Below are positions 4,920 to 5,498 of a DNA stretch of 5,498 nucleotides, piece by piece. Location of the stretch: NCBI GenBank assembly GCA_045591565.1, contig JAZNTB010000023.1, positions 1 to 5,498 on the forward strand. Direction: 5' to 3'. The notes below the pieces were generated by a model. The model was given only the letters and a program-made list of their open reading frames with translations, searched no databases and was not told the origin of the DNA. Each line of letters starts with the position of its first letter. Position 1 is the first letter of the stretch. Position numbers and translations under genes: made by a program. This DNA is from UBA1738 sp045591565 (GTDB taxonomy: Bacteria > Bacillota > Clostridia > UBA1381).

Positions 4920-5498
4920 TTATGTTTTAAAGTATGCCCGTGATGAGAGGGTAAAATATATTTCACATCTTGATTTTATAAGAACCTTTCACCGCGCTGT
5001 GCGCCGTGCAGGACTTTCGATGGCGTTTTCCGAGGGGTTTAATCCGCATCCTATTATGACGGTGGCAATGCCGCTTTCGGTGGGAGTGACATCGGAGAGT
5101 GAGTATGTTAAAATCGGCTTTTCGGAGGATTATTCCGAGGTGGAGATTAAGGAAAGATTAAATGAGGCTTTCCCTGACGGCCTTGAAGTTTTAAATGTGG
5201 TAAAAACCGAGGGAAAGACTTATGATTTTGCAAAGCTCGACAGAGCAGTATATCTGGTTGAGGCGGAGGTCGGCGGAGCGGATTTTGATTCAAAGGTATT
5301 TCTTGAAAATGCCGAGCTTTTAGTTATGAAGAAAACCAAAAGTGGCGAAAAAGAGGCAGATATCAGGCCTTACATATATAATTTTGAGGTTACCGAAAAA
5401 ACGGACAGCACAATGAAATTAAAGATGTGCCTTGCCGCAGGGAACATATATAATTTAAAGCCGGATACGGTGATAAGTGCTATGGAAAAGTACACCGC
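4912..5498 (+). CDS. DUF2344 (TIGR03936) radical SAM-linked protein, 3'-truncated
   Basis: The frame is open from TTG 4912 to the window edge, giving 195 codons, so the gene continues to the right. The N terminus, VKYISHLDFIRTFHRAVRRAG (14-34) followed by AFSEGFNPHPIM (38-49) and AMPLSVGV, is diagnostic of the 'TIGR03936 radical SAM-linked' family. There is no in-frame ATG before codon 37, which is already inside the conserved region, so a TTG (4912) or GTG (4903) start is required. TTG 4912 gives MSNYVLKYARDERVKYISHL and has a plausible ribosome-binding site. The 8-bp overlap with the preceding stop suggests coupled translation. The family is of unknown function and is known next to, or fused to, TIGR03960 radical SAM proteins. 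In Clostridia this pair often precedes a ribonuclease G gene and the L21/L27 ribosomal genes, but those would lie outside this window. Confidence 0.9.
   Translation, partial: MSNYVLKYARDERVKYISHLDFIRTFHRAVRRAGLSMAFSEGFNPHPIMTVAMPLSVGVTSESEYVKIGFSEDYSEVEIKERLNEAFPDGLEVLNVVKTEGKTYDFAKLDRAVYLVEAEVGGADFDSKVFLENAELLVMKKTKSGEKEADIRPYIYNFEVTEKTDSTMKLKMCLAAGNIYNLKPDTVISAMEKYT

Noticed and set aside
1..5498. Defence system, mobile element, CRISPR array or RNA gene
   Set aside because: Reading both strands showed no transposase, integrase, direct-repeat array or recognisable RNA structure beyond the one hairpin. The genes are conserved chromosomal ones.

Overview
The window is a compact, one-directional block of chromosomal genes, all on the + strand. 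It most likely comes from a spore-forming Firmicute of the class Clostridia; a gut Oscillospirales- or Lachnospirales-type genome would fit, but the genus cannot be fixed from sequence alone. The evidence is the gene content (site-2 protease, scpA, scpB, a DUF2953 protein, a GerW/YtfJ sporulation protein, and the radical SAM/DUF2344 pair), purine-rich Shine-Dalgarno sites, and moderate GC by eye (not counted).

Layout: 1-550 is the 3' part of an M50 site-2-type membrane metalloprotease; its HExxH helix lies upstream of the window. After 12 bp, scpA (563-1306) overlaps scpB (1290-1904) by 17 bp. After 18 bp comes a membrane-anchored DUF2953 protein (1923-2540). A gerW/ytfJ-type sporulation gene (2543-3013) follows 2 bp later. 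The only real gap (3014-3077) holds a long, almost perfect hairpin. Next is a large radical SAM protein of the TIGR03960 type (3078-4919). It overlaps by 8 bp a DUF2344/TIGR03936 'radical SAM-linked' gene that runs off the right edge (4912-5498). No stretch over 300 bp lacks a gene, and I see no tRNA, rRNA, CRISPR array or mobile element.

How they work together: ScpA and ScpB are the kleisin and winged-helix partners of SMC in chromosome compaction and segregation. DUF2953 and GerW form a sporulation-linked pair equivalent to ytfI-ytfJ of Bacillus. Near the end of the DUF2953 gene there is a good match to a forespore sigma-G promoter (GCATA, 18 bp, CATACTA), which could express gerW separately from the housekeeping genes upstream. 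The hairpin divides the window into two units, with the radical SAM/DUF2344 module as the second. That module is the least understood part: two proteins, fused in some relatives, that look translationally coupled here and whose reaction is unknown as far as I know.

Most of the window is conserved core genome. The points most worth following up are the candidate sigma-G promoter, the hairpin lying 3 nt before a Shine-Dalgarno site, and the second CX3CX2C cysteine set at the C terminus of the radical SAM protein.
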